DNA from: Bacteroidota bacterium | GTDB taxonomy: Bacteria; Bacteroidota; Bacteroidia; Chitinophagales; Chitinophagaceae | DNA: 10,635 nucleotides | Reading direction: 5' to 3' | NCBI GenBank assembly: GCA_023386395.1 | Contig: JAEWJV010000507.1 | Span: forward strand, 1-10,635 | Shown: positions 1 to 6,450 of the stretch, in pieces | Numbering within the stretch: the first letter of the stretch is position 1 | Layout of the letters: every line of letters starts with the position of its first letter | The notes under the pieces: model-generated | Databases searched by the model: none | What the model was told of the DNA's origin: nothing | Seen by the model: only the letters and a program-made list of their open reading frames with translations | Position numbers and translations under genes: made by a program

Positions 1-536
1 CCTTATTTGCTGTTATTGATATTATCGGTTCAATACCCGTGCTGATAGCACAAAAAAATAAAACCGGCCAAATTAATTCATGGAAAGTAACATTGGCAAG
101 CGGTATTTTAATGATACTGTTTTTATATGCCGGCCGGCCTATATTACAGGTAATGAACCTGGATGTGCATTCGTTTGCTGTTGGCGGCTCCATTGTTATG
201 TTTTTGGTTGGGCTTGAAATGGTGCTGGGCCTTGATATTTTTAAAGAAGAGCCCGGCTCAACCGGCACGCTGGTCCCTATTGCATTTCCGCTAATAGCCG
301 GCACGGGAACGCTCACAACCATCATGTCGCTCAAAGCAAATTTTGAAGACAATTATATACTTATGGGTATTCTCATAAACCTTGTAATTATTTTCATAGC
401 CCTGCATTTATTAAAATGGCTTGAGAAAATCTTAGGTAAAGCAGGCCTGATTGCGATACGTAAATTTTTTGGCGTTATACTGCTCGCTATCGCGGTAAAA
501 ATATTTGGCAGCAGCCTGCAGGCATTTGGAAAATAA
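1..536 (+). CDS. MarC family integral membrane protein (5' end outside window)
   Basis: The frame is open from base 3 and ends at TAA 534-536, giving about 177 residues. A GTG at 39 could be read as a start, but the codons before it read LFAVIDIIGSIPVLIA, a typical early MarC/UPF0056 segment, so the gene continues to the left. MarC proteins are usually around 200 residues, so roughly 15-30 are missing. The visible part is strongly hydrophobic, with about five membrane helices, a central FPLIAGTGTLTT stretch (family-like PLxxGPG/T loop) and a helix near the C terminus. MarC proteins sit in the inner membrane. Their substrate is unsettled, and the original link to multiple antibiotic resistance was later withdrawn. 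The gene converges on the Dph6-like gene with about 50 bases between. Family assignment is confident; function is not known. Confidence 0.88.
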   Translation, partial: LFAVIDIIGSIPVLIAQKNKTGQINSWKVTLASGILMILFLYAGRPILQVMNLDVHSFAVGGSIVMFLVGLEMVLGLDIFKEEPGSTGTLVPIAFPLIAGTGTLTTIMSLKANFEDNYILMGILINLVIIFIALHLLKWLEKILGKAGLIAIRKFFGVILLAIAVKIFGSSLQAFGK

Positions 537-552
537 TATTTGCCACAGATGC

Positions 553-582
553 ACAGATTTTTATTTCTGTAGCTGTAGCTAC
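553..582. terminator. possible weak terminator between convergent genes
   Basis: The short gap between the convergent genes holds ACAGA (553-557) pairing with TCTGT (566-570) around a T-rich loop, followed by a GTAGCT/AGCTAC inverted repeat at 569-582. The stems overlap, so only one can form at a time, and no long T-run follows on either strand. A shared weak terminator is possible but poorly supported. Confidence 0.25.
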
Positions 583-586
583 TCCA

Positions 587-1303
587 CTAATTCACCATTT
601 CAAAATCGCAAAACCAAAATCCATATTTCTTTTTTACATCGTCCACATTATTCAATCTTGACACTTCGTATTGTTTATATGTTGTTCTTCCCTGCTTAAA
701 CTTTACGGGCTGTTTAAAGATAGGGCCGTCAAAAACAAAGGAATGAAACTCTCCATTTTCACCGCAGGGATCAACATCCTTTGGCAGGTCGTTAATAAAA
801 GATTCATCTATTAATCTTCCGCAAAAATTTTTATCAAGAAAAGCAGCATTTACGCATGCGATAACAGCTTTAAAACCGGTATCTATAAATTCTTTTATTA
901 AAACAGCGGTATCAGTTTTCCACAATGGGAAAACACATTCAAGGCCGCCGGATTTTAGTTTTTCTTCACGGTATGTTCTAAGGTCTTCCAGGAAAATATC
1001 ACCATAAATAGCTGTGCAGCATCCCTTATCCCTTAACGCAGTTAATACTTCACGCATCTTCGTTTCATACTCCTGCATTGACGGGTCTTCTGATAATTCA
1101 ACTGCCAATAATGGCAATCCTATAGCCGCAGCCTGCGCTTCAGTTAAAGACCTTCTTACACCATGCATGGATACGCGGTTGTGAACGCTGTTAAAACTTG
1201 TAAGTAAATATTGAATATCGTATTCTTCGCTAAGTAATGCTTTATATAAAGCCAATGCGGAATCTTTTCCTCCGCTCCAGTTAAAAAATGATGGTGACTT
1301 CAA
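587..1303 (-). CDS. Dph6-like PP-loop ATP pyrophosphatase (COG2102-type)
   Basis: The protein is 238 residues from the chosen TTG start at 1303. It opens MKSPSFFNWSGGKDS, with the PP-loop SGGKDS at residues 10-15 that binds ATP and releases pyrophosphate. Further family marks are GDIFLEDLRTYRE at about 101-113, FPLW at 125-128 and the C-terminal CGENGEFH at 180-187, typical of the diphthine-ammonia ligase (Dph6) family. The frame opens 22 codons earlier at another TTG (1369), but those residues are not family-like, no ATG is available, and homologues normally begin just before the PP-loop. In archaea and eukaryotes Dph6 amidates diphthine on elongation factor 2. Bacteria lack diphthamide, so the bacterial substrate is unknown; an ATP-dependent amidation is likely. 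It lies downstream of riboswitch-controlled btuB on the same strand, with a promoter-like site between them. Family confident; role unknown. Confidence 0.85.
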   Translation of the reverse strand: MKSPSFFNWSGGKDSALALYKALLSEEYDIQYLLTSFNSVHNRVSMHGVRRSLTEAQAAAIGLPLLAVELSEDPSMQEYETKMREVLTALRDKGCCTAIYGDIFLEDLRTYREEKLKSGGLECVFPLWKTDTAVLIKEFIDTGFKAVIACVNAAFLDKNFCGRLIDESFINDLPKDVDPCGENGEFHSFVFDGPIFKQPVKFKQGRTTYKQYEVSRLNNVDDVKKKYGFWFCDFEMVN

Positions 1304-1425
1304 TATGATTATTTTGGTTTTATTAATGAATCTTAAACAACACGATTTGCTTAAGATAGCAGCCAACAACTCATATTAATATTGCAACAGTTTAAATAAA
1401 GTGCTTGCTTCAGTAATTGAATTGC

Positions 1426-1467
1426 ATGCCTGCCGGCATCAGGTTGCATTGCCTGCCTGCCGGCAAA
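1426..1467. repeat. pair of TGCCTGCCGGCA short palindromic repeats
   Basis: TGCCTGCCGGCA occurs at 1427-1438 and again at about 1454-1465, each containing the self-complementary TGCCGGCA. On the minus strand the first reads ATGCCGGCAGGCAT, which can fold into a 5-bp hairpin with a GGCA loop. The second can form a TTGCC/GGCAA stem. A third partial copy in the opposite orientation, CCGGCAGGCA, lies at about 3849-3858 in another intergenic gap. Placement between genes and GC-richness against AT-rich surroundings suggest a dispersed intergenic repeat. Confidence 0.6.
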
Positions 1468-1471
1468 GATA
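1464..1471 (-). promoter_or_regulatory. putative -7 promoter element (TATCTTTG) for the Dph6-like gene
   Basis: Read on the minus strand this is TATCTTTG, an exact match to the Bacteroidota -7 consensus TAnnTTTG. No clean TTG/TTTG -33 element sits 19-22 bases upstream; the nearest is TTT-rich. Transcription would start near 1458 and give a leader of about 155 nt carrying the TGCCGGCA hairpins. If real, the gene can be expressed separately from btuB. Confidence 0.45.
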
Positions 1472-1564
1472 CATGGTAACATTTTTTAAACGCTTTCTTA
1501 TTATATACATGTTCAAAATTCATTTCTTTAAATGATGATAACAACCGGAACACGATATTTTACA

Positions 1565-3433
1565 TTAATGGAGTTTAAAATGAAGCCCTGCATTTACAGT
1601 GGTGCCCTGCACTGCATAACCATACACTTCATAATAATTTGTATTGCAGGTGATATTCTTAATATCAACAAAAAAATTCAAATGCTTCTTCATAAAACTG
1701 TATTGAATATAGGCGCCCCATAAAGTATAAGCATTTAAATCAACCTGTGAAGACAAGAATGTATCCGGATCAAAATAATTATCGGTGCGCTTACCCGTTA
1801 CCTGCAAAGTGGTGCTTACATACAATGATGGTGTTATGTTATAACCTGCAAATAGTTTAACAGCATTCTTCGGCCTGCGCACCAGGTTAAAATAACTGGT
1901 GTCTTTGCCTGAAGTTTTATCAGTAAGCTTACCGGTGATGTAAGCATAAGATGCGCTTAACTGTAAATTTTTATTATTGTAATTCACCTCAGCCTGCACG
2001 CCGTAATCATGTTGTTTATTTAAATTCTCATAGCCGTTACTTTCATAAACAATTACATTGTTGATATAACGATTGAAGCCATTAATTGTAAATGCGAATT
2101 TTTTATCAAGCAAAAATGTTTGCAGGCCTGCTTCCTGGGTGGTTGATTTTTCAGGCTTTAAACGAGGGTTAGCGCCATAAGGTCCAAATAGTTCACTGAT
2201 GGAAGGCGCCCTGAAACCGCTTGTAACATTTGCAAAAACTTTTACTGTTTTGTTTATAAGATAAGAAGGATTAAAACTATATGTAAAATTATCACCGTAT
2301 TGGTTGTGATGATTATACCTGCCACCCAACTCGAGGTTAAAACCATTATTACTGCGTAAAAATAAAGATATATATGGGCTGATGATGTTGTTGGTTGTGT
2401 CTACATCTTTTATTGTATAAGATTGATAATTCAATCCTGCAACCATTTGTATATGCTTATTGAAAGTTTGATTGATGTATGCTTCCGCATGATTAAACTT
2501 TCCACTCGATTGAAAAGCATACGAACTCCTGTAATCACGCTTTGTGAAATCATACCCATAATTAAAATGCAGGCTGCCACTTTTATAATTATAGTTGCCG
2601 TTAAGCCCTGTATTTACAAGCGACGAAATATAAGTGTTTGGTGCATCAATAAATGCATCAGCATCATAACCGCCTTTAAAATGTGTGTAACGGAAATAAG
2701 GAGAAAGCTTAAACTTATCCGTTATATTAATACCAATAATTCCCTGCAAGGCGTGCTGCGTAAATCCGTCTTTATCAAAGCCAGCCTTGCCTGTTGTATC
2801 TTTTGCTTCACTTATACCATCGGTATTATAATAAGTATAATTCAGATTATATTCCAGCACCTTTGTTTTCTGGCTCATGTTGGCGTTGCCTTTAAAACTG
2901 TTATAGCTGCCATAAGTAAGCAAGCCATTTAATTGCGGCTTTTTTGTATCCGGTTTTTTTGAAATGATATTTACAACACCGGCCACCGCATTGGAACCAT
3001 ATAAAGTGCTTTGGCCGCCCTGCAAAATTTCAATACGCTCAATATTATCGAGCGATAATAAACGCAAATCAAAGCTGCCGCCAACGCCTGCGGGTTCGTT
3101 CAGCGGAATACCATCCAGTAAAATCAGGGTGTATTTATCCGTTGTACCAAGCAGGTATAATGACTTGTCTTTGCCGGGATTGCTGGTGGCATTATTAATG
3201 GTAACACCAACCTGTTCATTTAAGATTTGCGCAAGGTCTTTGCTGCCGCTGCGTTCAATCTGATCTTTGGTAATCACTTTAATAACCTTGCCCGTTTCGC
3301 TCATTTTTTTGGGCGATTTTGTTGCGGTAACTACCACATCATCCAATAAATTTCCCGATGAATCTGTTTGTGCTTTTACAAATTGTGCAAGTGCTAATAC
3401 AACTGCTGTAACAAGAATTTTTTTCATGCTCAT
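1565..3433 (-). CDS. btuB: BtuB-type TonB-dependent vitamin B12 receptor
   Basis: The outer-membrane receptor is 622 residues, close to E. coli BtuB (614 with signal peptide). A signal peptide (residues 1-21, ending VKA before QTD) is followed by a TonB-box-like DDVVVTATK at 31-39. Next comes a plug domain with LLDGIPLNEP and IEILQGGQSTLYGSNAVAGVVNI, then a 22-strand-type barrel. There is no N-terminal carboxypeptidase-like domain, unlike SusC proteins. The start is ATG 3433, with a second ATG two codons later. The frame stays open 57 codons further upstream, but that part lies in the riboswitch and leader and is not protein-like. The last residue is His, not the usual aromatic residue of barrel proteins. 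The substrate, cobalamin or another corrinoid, is inferred from the upstream cobalamin riboswitch plus the BtuB-like length and plug. The receptor is energised by TonB-ExbBD encoded elsewhere. Confidence 0.92.
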   Translation of the reverse strand: MSMKKILVTAVVLALAQFVKAQTDSSGNLLDDVVVTATKSPKKMSETGKVIKVITKDQIERSGSKDLAQILNEQVGVTINNATSNPGKDKSLYLLGTTDKYTLILLDGIPLNEPAGVGGSFDLRLLSLDNIERIEILQGGQSTLYGSNAVAGVVNIISKKPDTKKPQLNGLLTYGSYNSFKGNANMSQKTKVLEYNLNYTYYNTDGISEAKDTTGKAGFDKDGFTQHALQGIIGINITDKFKLSPYFRYTHFKGGYDADAFIDAPNTYISSLVNTGLNGNYNYKSGSLHFNYGYDFTKRDYRSSYAFQSSGKFNHAEAYINQTFNKHIQMVAGLNYQSYTIKDVDTTNNIISPYISLFLRSNNGFNLELGGRYNHHNQYGDNFTYSFNPSYLINKTVKVFANVTSGFRAPSISELFGPYGANPRLKPEKSTTQEAGLQTFLLDKKFAFTINGFNRYINNVIVYESNGYENLNKQHDYGVQAEVNYNNKNLQLSASYAYITGKLTDKTSGKDTSYFNLVRRPKNAVKLFAGYNITPSLYVSTTLQVTGKRTDNYFDPDTFLSSQVDLNAYTLWGAYIQYSFMKKHLNFFVDIKNITCNTNYYEVYGYAVQGTTVNAGLHFKLH

Positions 3434-3472
3434 TCTTCTTTTGAATGTTTTAAAAGTTTTTGAAGAATGAAC
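3428..3472 (-). promoter_or_regulatory. hairpin that could sequester the btuB start codon
   Basis: On the minus strand GTTCATTCTTC (3472-3462) is complementary to GAAGAATGAGC (3438-3428) over 11 pairs with one G-U wobble. The second arm contains the initiator ATG at 3433-3431 and the purine-rich stretch before it. The loop is 23 A/T-rich bases. Such a stem would block initiation, as expected for a translational riboswitch expression platform. Confidence 0.55.
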
Positions 3473-3500
3473 TTTCGCGAAGAATAATAGAAATGAAAAT

Positions 3501-3518
3501 GTCTTCTGCAGTAAGACC
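3501..3518 (-). promoter_or_regulatory. possible anti-B12-box segment and hairpin in the btuB leader
   Basis: On the minus strand GGTCTT (3518-3513) is complementary to AAGACC in the B12 box (3574-3569). It can instead pair with AAGAC (3505-3501) in a local hairpin with loop ACTGCAG. The two pairings are mutually exclusive, a usual property of riboswitch expression platforms. Seen in sequence; the switching role is inferred. Confidence 0.4.
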
Positions 3519-3555
3519 TTATCATTCTGCCTTTCACCCGAAAGCCCAGATAATA

Positions 3556-3775
3556 TTTTTGTTTGGCAGGTCTTCTGGCTTGCCGGCTGCTGAAACCTTC
3601 CCATTCATTTGTGAACAGTGGCTTATTTTCAGCAGGTGAATAATGAGCGATGATCAAATGGTGTGTAAAACATACAATTAACCACGCACAACTCACAAAG
3701 CTTACAGCTACGGGGATAGCTCCTGATTTTAACAGGATTCCCTTTTAATTTGTCAGATGAAAATTCTTCCATCCT
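3556..3775 (-). ncRNA. cobalamin (B12) riboswitch
   Basis: Read on the minus strand, the conserved blocks of the cobalamin aptamer appear in order. They are AAAGGGAATCCTGTTAAAAT then CAGGAGCTATCCCCGTAGCTGTAAG (about 3746-3701), a variable insert of about 80 bases, GCCACTG (near 3617-3623), GGGAAGG (near 3596-3602), and GCCGGCAAGCCAGAAGACC leading into TGCC (about 3587-3565), the classic B12 box. It lies in the leader of btuB, with a good -7 promoter element just upstream and about 130 bases of expression platform before the start codon. The RNA binds adenosylcobalamin or a related corrinoid and lowers btuB expression when B12 is plentiful. The outer boundaries (P1 stem) are approximate. Confidence 0.96.
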
Positions 3776-3793
3776 TCAAAACCAAACCGGCGG

Positions 3794-3801
3794 CAAATGT
3801 A
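3794..3801 (-). promoter_or_regulatory. -7 promoter element (TACATTTG) of the riboswitch-btuB transcript
   Basis: On the minus strand TACATTTG matches TAnnTTTG exactly. It places the transcription start near 3787, just ahead of the first riboswitch elements, which is the right position. The -33 region is only T-rich, without a clear TTTG. The position relative to the riboswitch makes this one of the better promoter calls here. Confidence 0.55.
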
Positions 3802-3866
3802 GTTATTTGAAAATATTAAAAAGGAATGATTTTCCTTCCATAAAATTTCCGGCAGGCAACAAAAAT

Positions 3867-3897
3867 TTTGGCCGTTATTGCAACGCTTTATCATTTG
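3867..3897 (+). promoter_or_regulatory. putative promoter of the ECF sigma factor operon
   Basis: TTTG at 3867-3870 is followed after 19 bases by ATCATTTG (3890-3897), one base off the Bacteroidota -7 consensus TAnnTTTG. The start would fall near 3902, leaving a leader of about 18 bases before ATG 3920. It faces away from the btuB promoter, so the two share a divergent region of roughly 130 bases. Confidence 0.4.
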
Positions 3898-3919
3898 TCA
3901 TTGTCAGCTAAACATCCGG

Positions 3920-4480
3920 ATGGACTATAAAGAACTTGTAAAGAATTGCCTTAGAGGAAAGTCGGAAGCGCAGAAACAATTATACAATCATTTTGCGGCT
4001 GACATGTATGGCATTTGCTACAGATATACTAAATCTGCAGCCGATGCTGAAGATGTTTTGCAGGAAGGTTTTATAAAGGTTTTTCGCAATCTTCAGCACT
4101 ACCGGCAGGAGGGCGAGCTGGGCGCATGGATACGGCGCATTATGGTAAATACAGCCTTGAATTATCTTAAGCAGAGTAAACGCTACAGCACAGAAATGCT
4201 ATATGAAGAAGACAATCTTCACCCGGTATCTACAGAAAATCCGATGATTCATTTACAGGCAAAAGAACTGGCAGATTTAATACGACAATTGCCAACTGGT
4301 TGCCAGACTATTTTTAACCTTCACGCAGTGGAAGGTTTTACGCATGTGGAGATTGGCGAAATGCTGGGCATACATACCGGCACTTCAAGATCGCAGTATG
4401 CGAGGGCAAGAACAATGATGGTTGCCTGGATTGAGAAAAGAAATGAGAAAATTAAACAACAGCGGTATGCAGGAAAATGA
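3920..4480 (+). CDS. ECF-type RNA polymerase sigma-70 factor
   Basis: The protein is 186 residues with the ECF two-domain layout. Sigma region 2 lies at about 20-88, with DAEDVLQEGFIKVFRNL at 42-58 and the WIRRIMVNTALNYLK region-2.4-type segment at 70-84. Sigma region 4 lies at about 117-167, with a helix-turn-helix around FTHVEIGEMLGIHTGTSRSQ. The start chosen is ATG 3920 (MDYKELVKNCLRG); a TTG 14 codons upstream would add residues unlike the family and overlap the promoter. It directs RNA polymerase to a set of target promoters, often cell-envelope functions in this phylum. It overlaps the next gene by 14 bases, so translation is probably coupled and the next product is a likely regulator of this factor. 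Targets are not visible here. Confidence 0.93.
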   Translation: MDYKELVKNCLRGKSEAQKQLYNHFAADMYGICYRYTKSAADAEDVLQEGFIKVFRNLQHYRQEGELGAWIRRIMVNTALNYLKQSKRYSTEMLYEEDNLHPVSTENPMIHLQAKELADLIRQLPTGCQTIFNLHAVEGFTHVEIGEMLGIHTGTSRSQYARARTMMVAWIEKRNEKIKQQRYAGK

Positions 4481-5861
4481 ATTTGAAAAACAGGTGAAAA
4501 ATTTGATGGAGGGCTTTAAGCCGGCTCCGTCTGATGAAGCCTGGGCAAAAATAAGCCGCAGGCTGAAGGAGAAGCGCCGGCGCAGGTTGCCCTTCGTTTT
4601 TTTGCTGGCAGCAGGTTTGGCTGCTGCGGGATTGTTGTTTTATTACACAGGCAATAAAAAAGACACAGTACAAAATACAGTTGCAACAAATAACAGTAAT
4701 ACAGCTATTGCACATGATAGCGCAGCCTCCGACTCAGGTGTAGCTGCAATAAACGATGAAGTTGAAAAGAACAATATTGATAGCAGCAAATCTCCATTGG
4801 CACCAAATAAAAGCCAGGTTAACTTCATCAGCAAAAACGGGAATGAGGTTGGTATCAACAAAGGCATCGGAAAAAATCACACTGGTATTCCTTCAGACAT
4901 AACAAAGGATAATGCTTTAAACAGCAACGAACAGCCCGGTAATGTTATAACAAATGATAACAGTAATGATAATAGAGCAGATGCACTGCAAAAAGATATA
5001 AAGCAAGAGAATCCTGAAAAAACTCAGGCCATCAATCAAACCCCGGTTACTAAAACCGCTGATGGCAATGTTAATAATAACATTGCTAAAAACGATTCAA
5101 ACAATATTATCAACAATAATATTGAAATTGCAAAACCAGCCTTGCAAAGCAATAAACTCCCCAAATGGCAATGGGGCGTAAATGCCTCTTATGGAATGAA
5201 CCATGCCGTTAAAGGACTTGGCAAACCTGAAAAGTTAGCATCACAGGCATTATACTCTCCCACAGCTATAATCAGCGGCGATACGGTTTTTAATAAACAT
5301 GCATATTCTTCATCAAAAGCTTACAGTTTTGGGTTTGAAGTGCAACGCAGCATATCAAAGAACAGTGTAATAGCTGCAGGATTAAATTTTACGCACCTTT
5401 CAACAGAATCTAACGTACGCGGTGTGATTAATGCGAATTATGCAATAAGCCCCAATAATATCGTAAACAATTATTACCGGCCGGGCATTGTGAAAGATTA
5501 TGTCAATAAATATAACTTTATAGAATTACCCGTTTCTTTTCAGCAGCATTTATTGCAACGGAAAGTGTTTGCATTCGGTTATAATGCAGGGTTTTCTGTG
5601 CGGCAATTGCTCAATTCAAATTCTCTTATTTATAACGAAGAAAGCAATATCTACTTTTCAAATCCTGGCCTCCTGCGTAAAACGCAATGGCAATTACAGG
5701 CCGGGCTTGATTTTAAATTCAACACCGGTAAAAATACGTCTGTTTATGCCGGCCCGCAGGTTTCTTACAGCTTATCAAACTTTACAAAGAGTAAAGACAA
5801 CGGCAATTATCATTTTATGACTTATGGATTGAAAGCAGGCTTACTTTTTCATAAAAAATAA
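4467..5861 (+). CDS. anti-sigma-like membrane protein with C-terminal beta-barrel-like domain
   Basis: From ATG 4467 the protein has 464 residues; another ATG at 4443 is possible, but MQENEFEKQVKNLMEGF fits the usual beginning of such proteins. Residues 1-40 are a charged cytoplasmic segment (PSDEAWAKI then KEKRRRR). Residues 41-60 form one membrane helix with positive charges inside. Residues 65-230 are a low-complexity linker rich in Asn, Asp and Lys. Residues 231-464 begin KWQWGVNASYG and show alternating aromatic strands resembling a PorT/OmpA-like outer-membrane barrel (for example AGLNFTHLSTES, YNAGFSVRQLL, YAGPQVSYSLS). Its overlap with the sigma gene suggests it controls that factor, the N-terminal segment being the candidate binding part. 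No classical zinc anti-sigma motif is seen. A single inner-membrane helix joined to a barrel is odd and could span the periplasm. Confidence 0.75.
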   Translation: MQENEFEKQVKNLMEGFKPAPSDEAWAKISRRLKEKRRRRLPFVFLLAAGLAAAGLLFYYTGNKKDTVQNTVATNNSNTAIAHDSAASDSGVAAINDEVEKNNIDSSKSPLAPNKSQVNFISKNGNEVGINKGIGKNHTGIPSDITKDNALNSNEQPGNVITNDNSNDNRADALQKDIKQENPEKTQAINQTPVTKTADGNVNNNIAKNDSNNIINNNIEIAKPALQSNKLPKWQWGVNASYGMNHAVKGLGKPEKLASQALYSPTAIISGDTVFNKHAYSSSKAYSFGFEVQRSISKNSVIAAGLNFTHLSTESNVRGVINANYAISPNNIVNNYYRPGIVKDYVNKYNFIELPVSFQQHLLQRKVFAFGYNAGFSVRQLLNSNSLIYNEESNIYFSNPGLLRKTQWQLQAGLDFKFNTGKNTSVYAGPQVSYSLSNFTKSKDNGNYHFMTYGLKAGLLFHKK

Positions 5862-5890
5862 TAGCGAACGCACATTACACTGCTGATACC

Positions 5891-5925
5891 AGGTTATAAA
5901 ACTTTAGACAACCTATTTCTTTTTT
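5891..5925 (+). terminator. possible terminator after the sigma/anti-sigma pair
   Basis: AGGTT (5891-5895) can pair with AACCT (5910-5914), followed by a T-rich run ending in six Ts (5920-5925). The stem is only five pairs with a 14-base loop, so it is weak, but it lies 30 bases after the stop codon and nothing better is present. Confidence 0.35.
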
Positions 5926-6007
5926 CAACCATTTCATAATATTAATACTGAATCTCCGGAAACATAGCTTACAGCACGAAGCTTGCGTCAAAAGCCTGCG
6001 TTTGCCG

Positions 6008-6015
6008 TAACTTTG
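6008..6015 (+). promoter_or_regulatory. -7 promoter element (TAACTTTG) of the pterin operon
   Basis: TAACTTTG matches TAnnTTTG exactly. A CTTG at 5982-5985 lies 22 bases upstream as a possible -33 element. The predicted start, about 6020, leaves a leader under 20 bases before ATG 6037. This supports starting the first gene at 6037, because an upstream start in the same frame would overlap the promoter. Confidence 0.5.
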
Positions 6016-6036
6016 CGCAAATTTTTTAAAGCAGCG

Positions 6037-6447
6037 ATGGTTTATTTAACGAGGCTGGAGCATTTTAATGCAGCGCATAAACTATATAATCCTGCGTGGA
6101 GCAAGGAAAAAAATGAGGCCGTGTTCGGGGCCTGCGCCAACGAAAACTGGCATGGACACAATTTTGAGCTTTTCGTAACCGTAAAGGGCATTCCGGATAA
6201 AGACACCGGTTTTATAATGGATGCCAAGCAATTAAGCAGCATTATAAAAGAGCATGTAATTGAAAAGCTCGATCATAAAAATCTTAATCTCGACGTAGGA
6301 TTCCTTGAAGGAAAAATGTGCAGCACAGAGAATTTGATAGTTGAAATATGGAAACAGTTGCAGCCGCACATTCCTCCAAATGTTACCTTACACAGTTTAA
6401 AACTATATGAAACGCCGAGAATTTATGTAGAGTATTTTGGAGAATAA
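6037..6447 (+). CDS. 6-pyruvoyl-tetrahydropterin synthase-like protein, copy A
   Basis: The protein is 136 residues, the normal family length (COG0720, T-fold). Zinc ligands are His14 (in HFNAAHKL), His39 and His41 (in WHGHNF). The catalytic Cys33, Asp79-His80 (LDHKNL) and the pterin-anchoring Glu125 (LYETPRI) are all present. The spacing from Cys to HGH is five residues, as in animal PTPS, whereas E. coli QueD has three. It converts 7,8-dihydroneopterin triphosphate to 6-pyruvoyl-tetrahydropterin or, if QueD-like, to 6-carboxytetrahydropterin. The start is ATG 6037; the frame is open to about 5983, but that part is promoter. It is first in a tight operon, three bases before a paralogue and followed by folE, which makes the substrate. 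Automatic annotation would probably call it QueD; context favours a biopterin-type role. Confidence 0.9.
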   Translation: MVYLTRLEHFNAAHKLYNPAWSKEKNEAVFGACANENWHGHNFELFVTVKGIPDKDTGFIMDAKQLSSIIKEHVIEKLDHKNLNLDVGFLEGKMCSTENLIVEIWKQLQPHIPPNVTLHSLKLYETPRIYVEYFGE

Positions 6448-6450
6448 ATT

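Noticed and set aside
2423..2932. Plus-strand open frame of 169 codons
   Set aside because: It is antisense to the middle of btuB, with low-complexity Ile- and Cys-rich composition and no family resemblance.
3434..3604. N-terminal extension of btuB by 57 codons to ATG 3604
   Set aside because: The extra codons read through the B12 box and expression platform, are not protein-like, and would bury the clear signal peptide inside the protein.
3430..3696. Minus-strand open frame of 88 codons across the btuB leader
   Set aside because: It lies entirely in the cobalamin riboswitch and leader, has no recognisable protein features, and the RNA structure explains the sequence.
4452..4867. Two minus-strand open frames opposite the anti-sigma-like gene
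   Set aside because: Both are antisense to the membrane helix and linker of a well-supported gene; their hydrophobic or Cys-rich composition follows from the opposite-strand codons.
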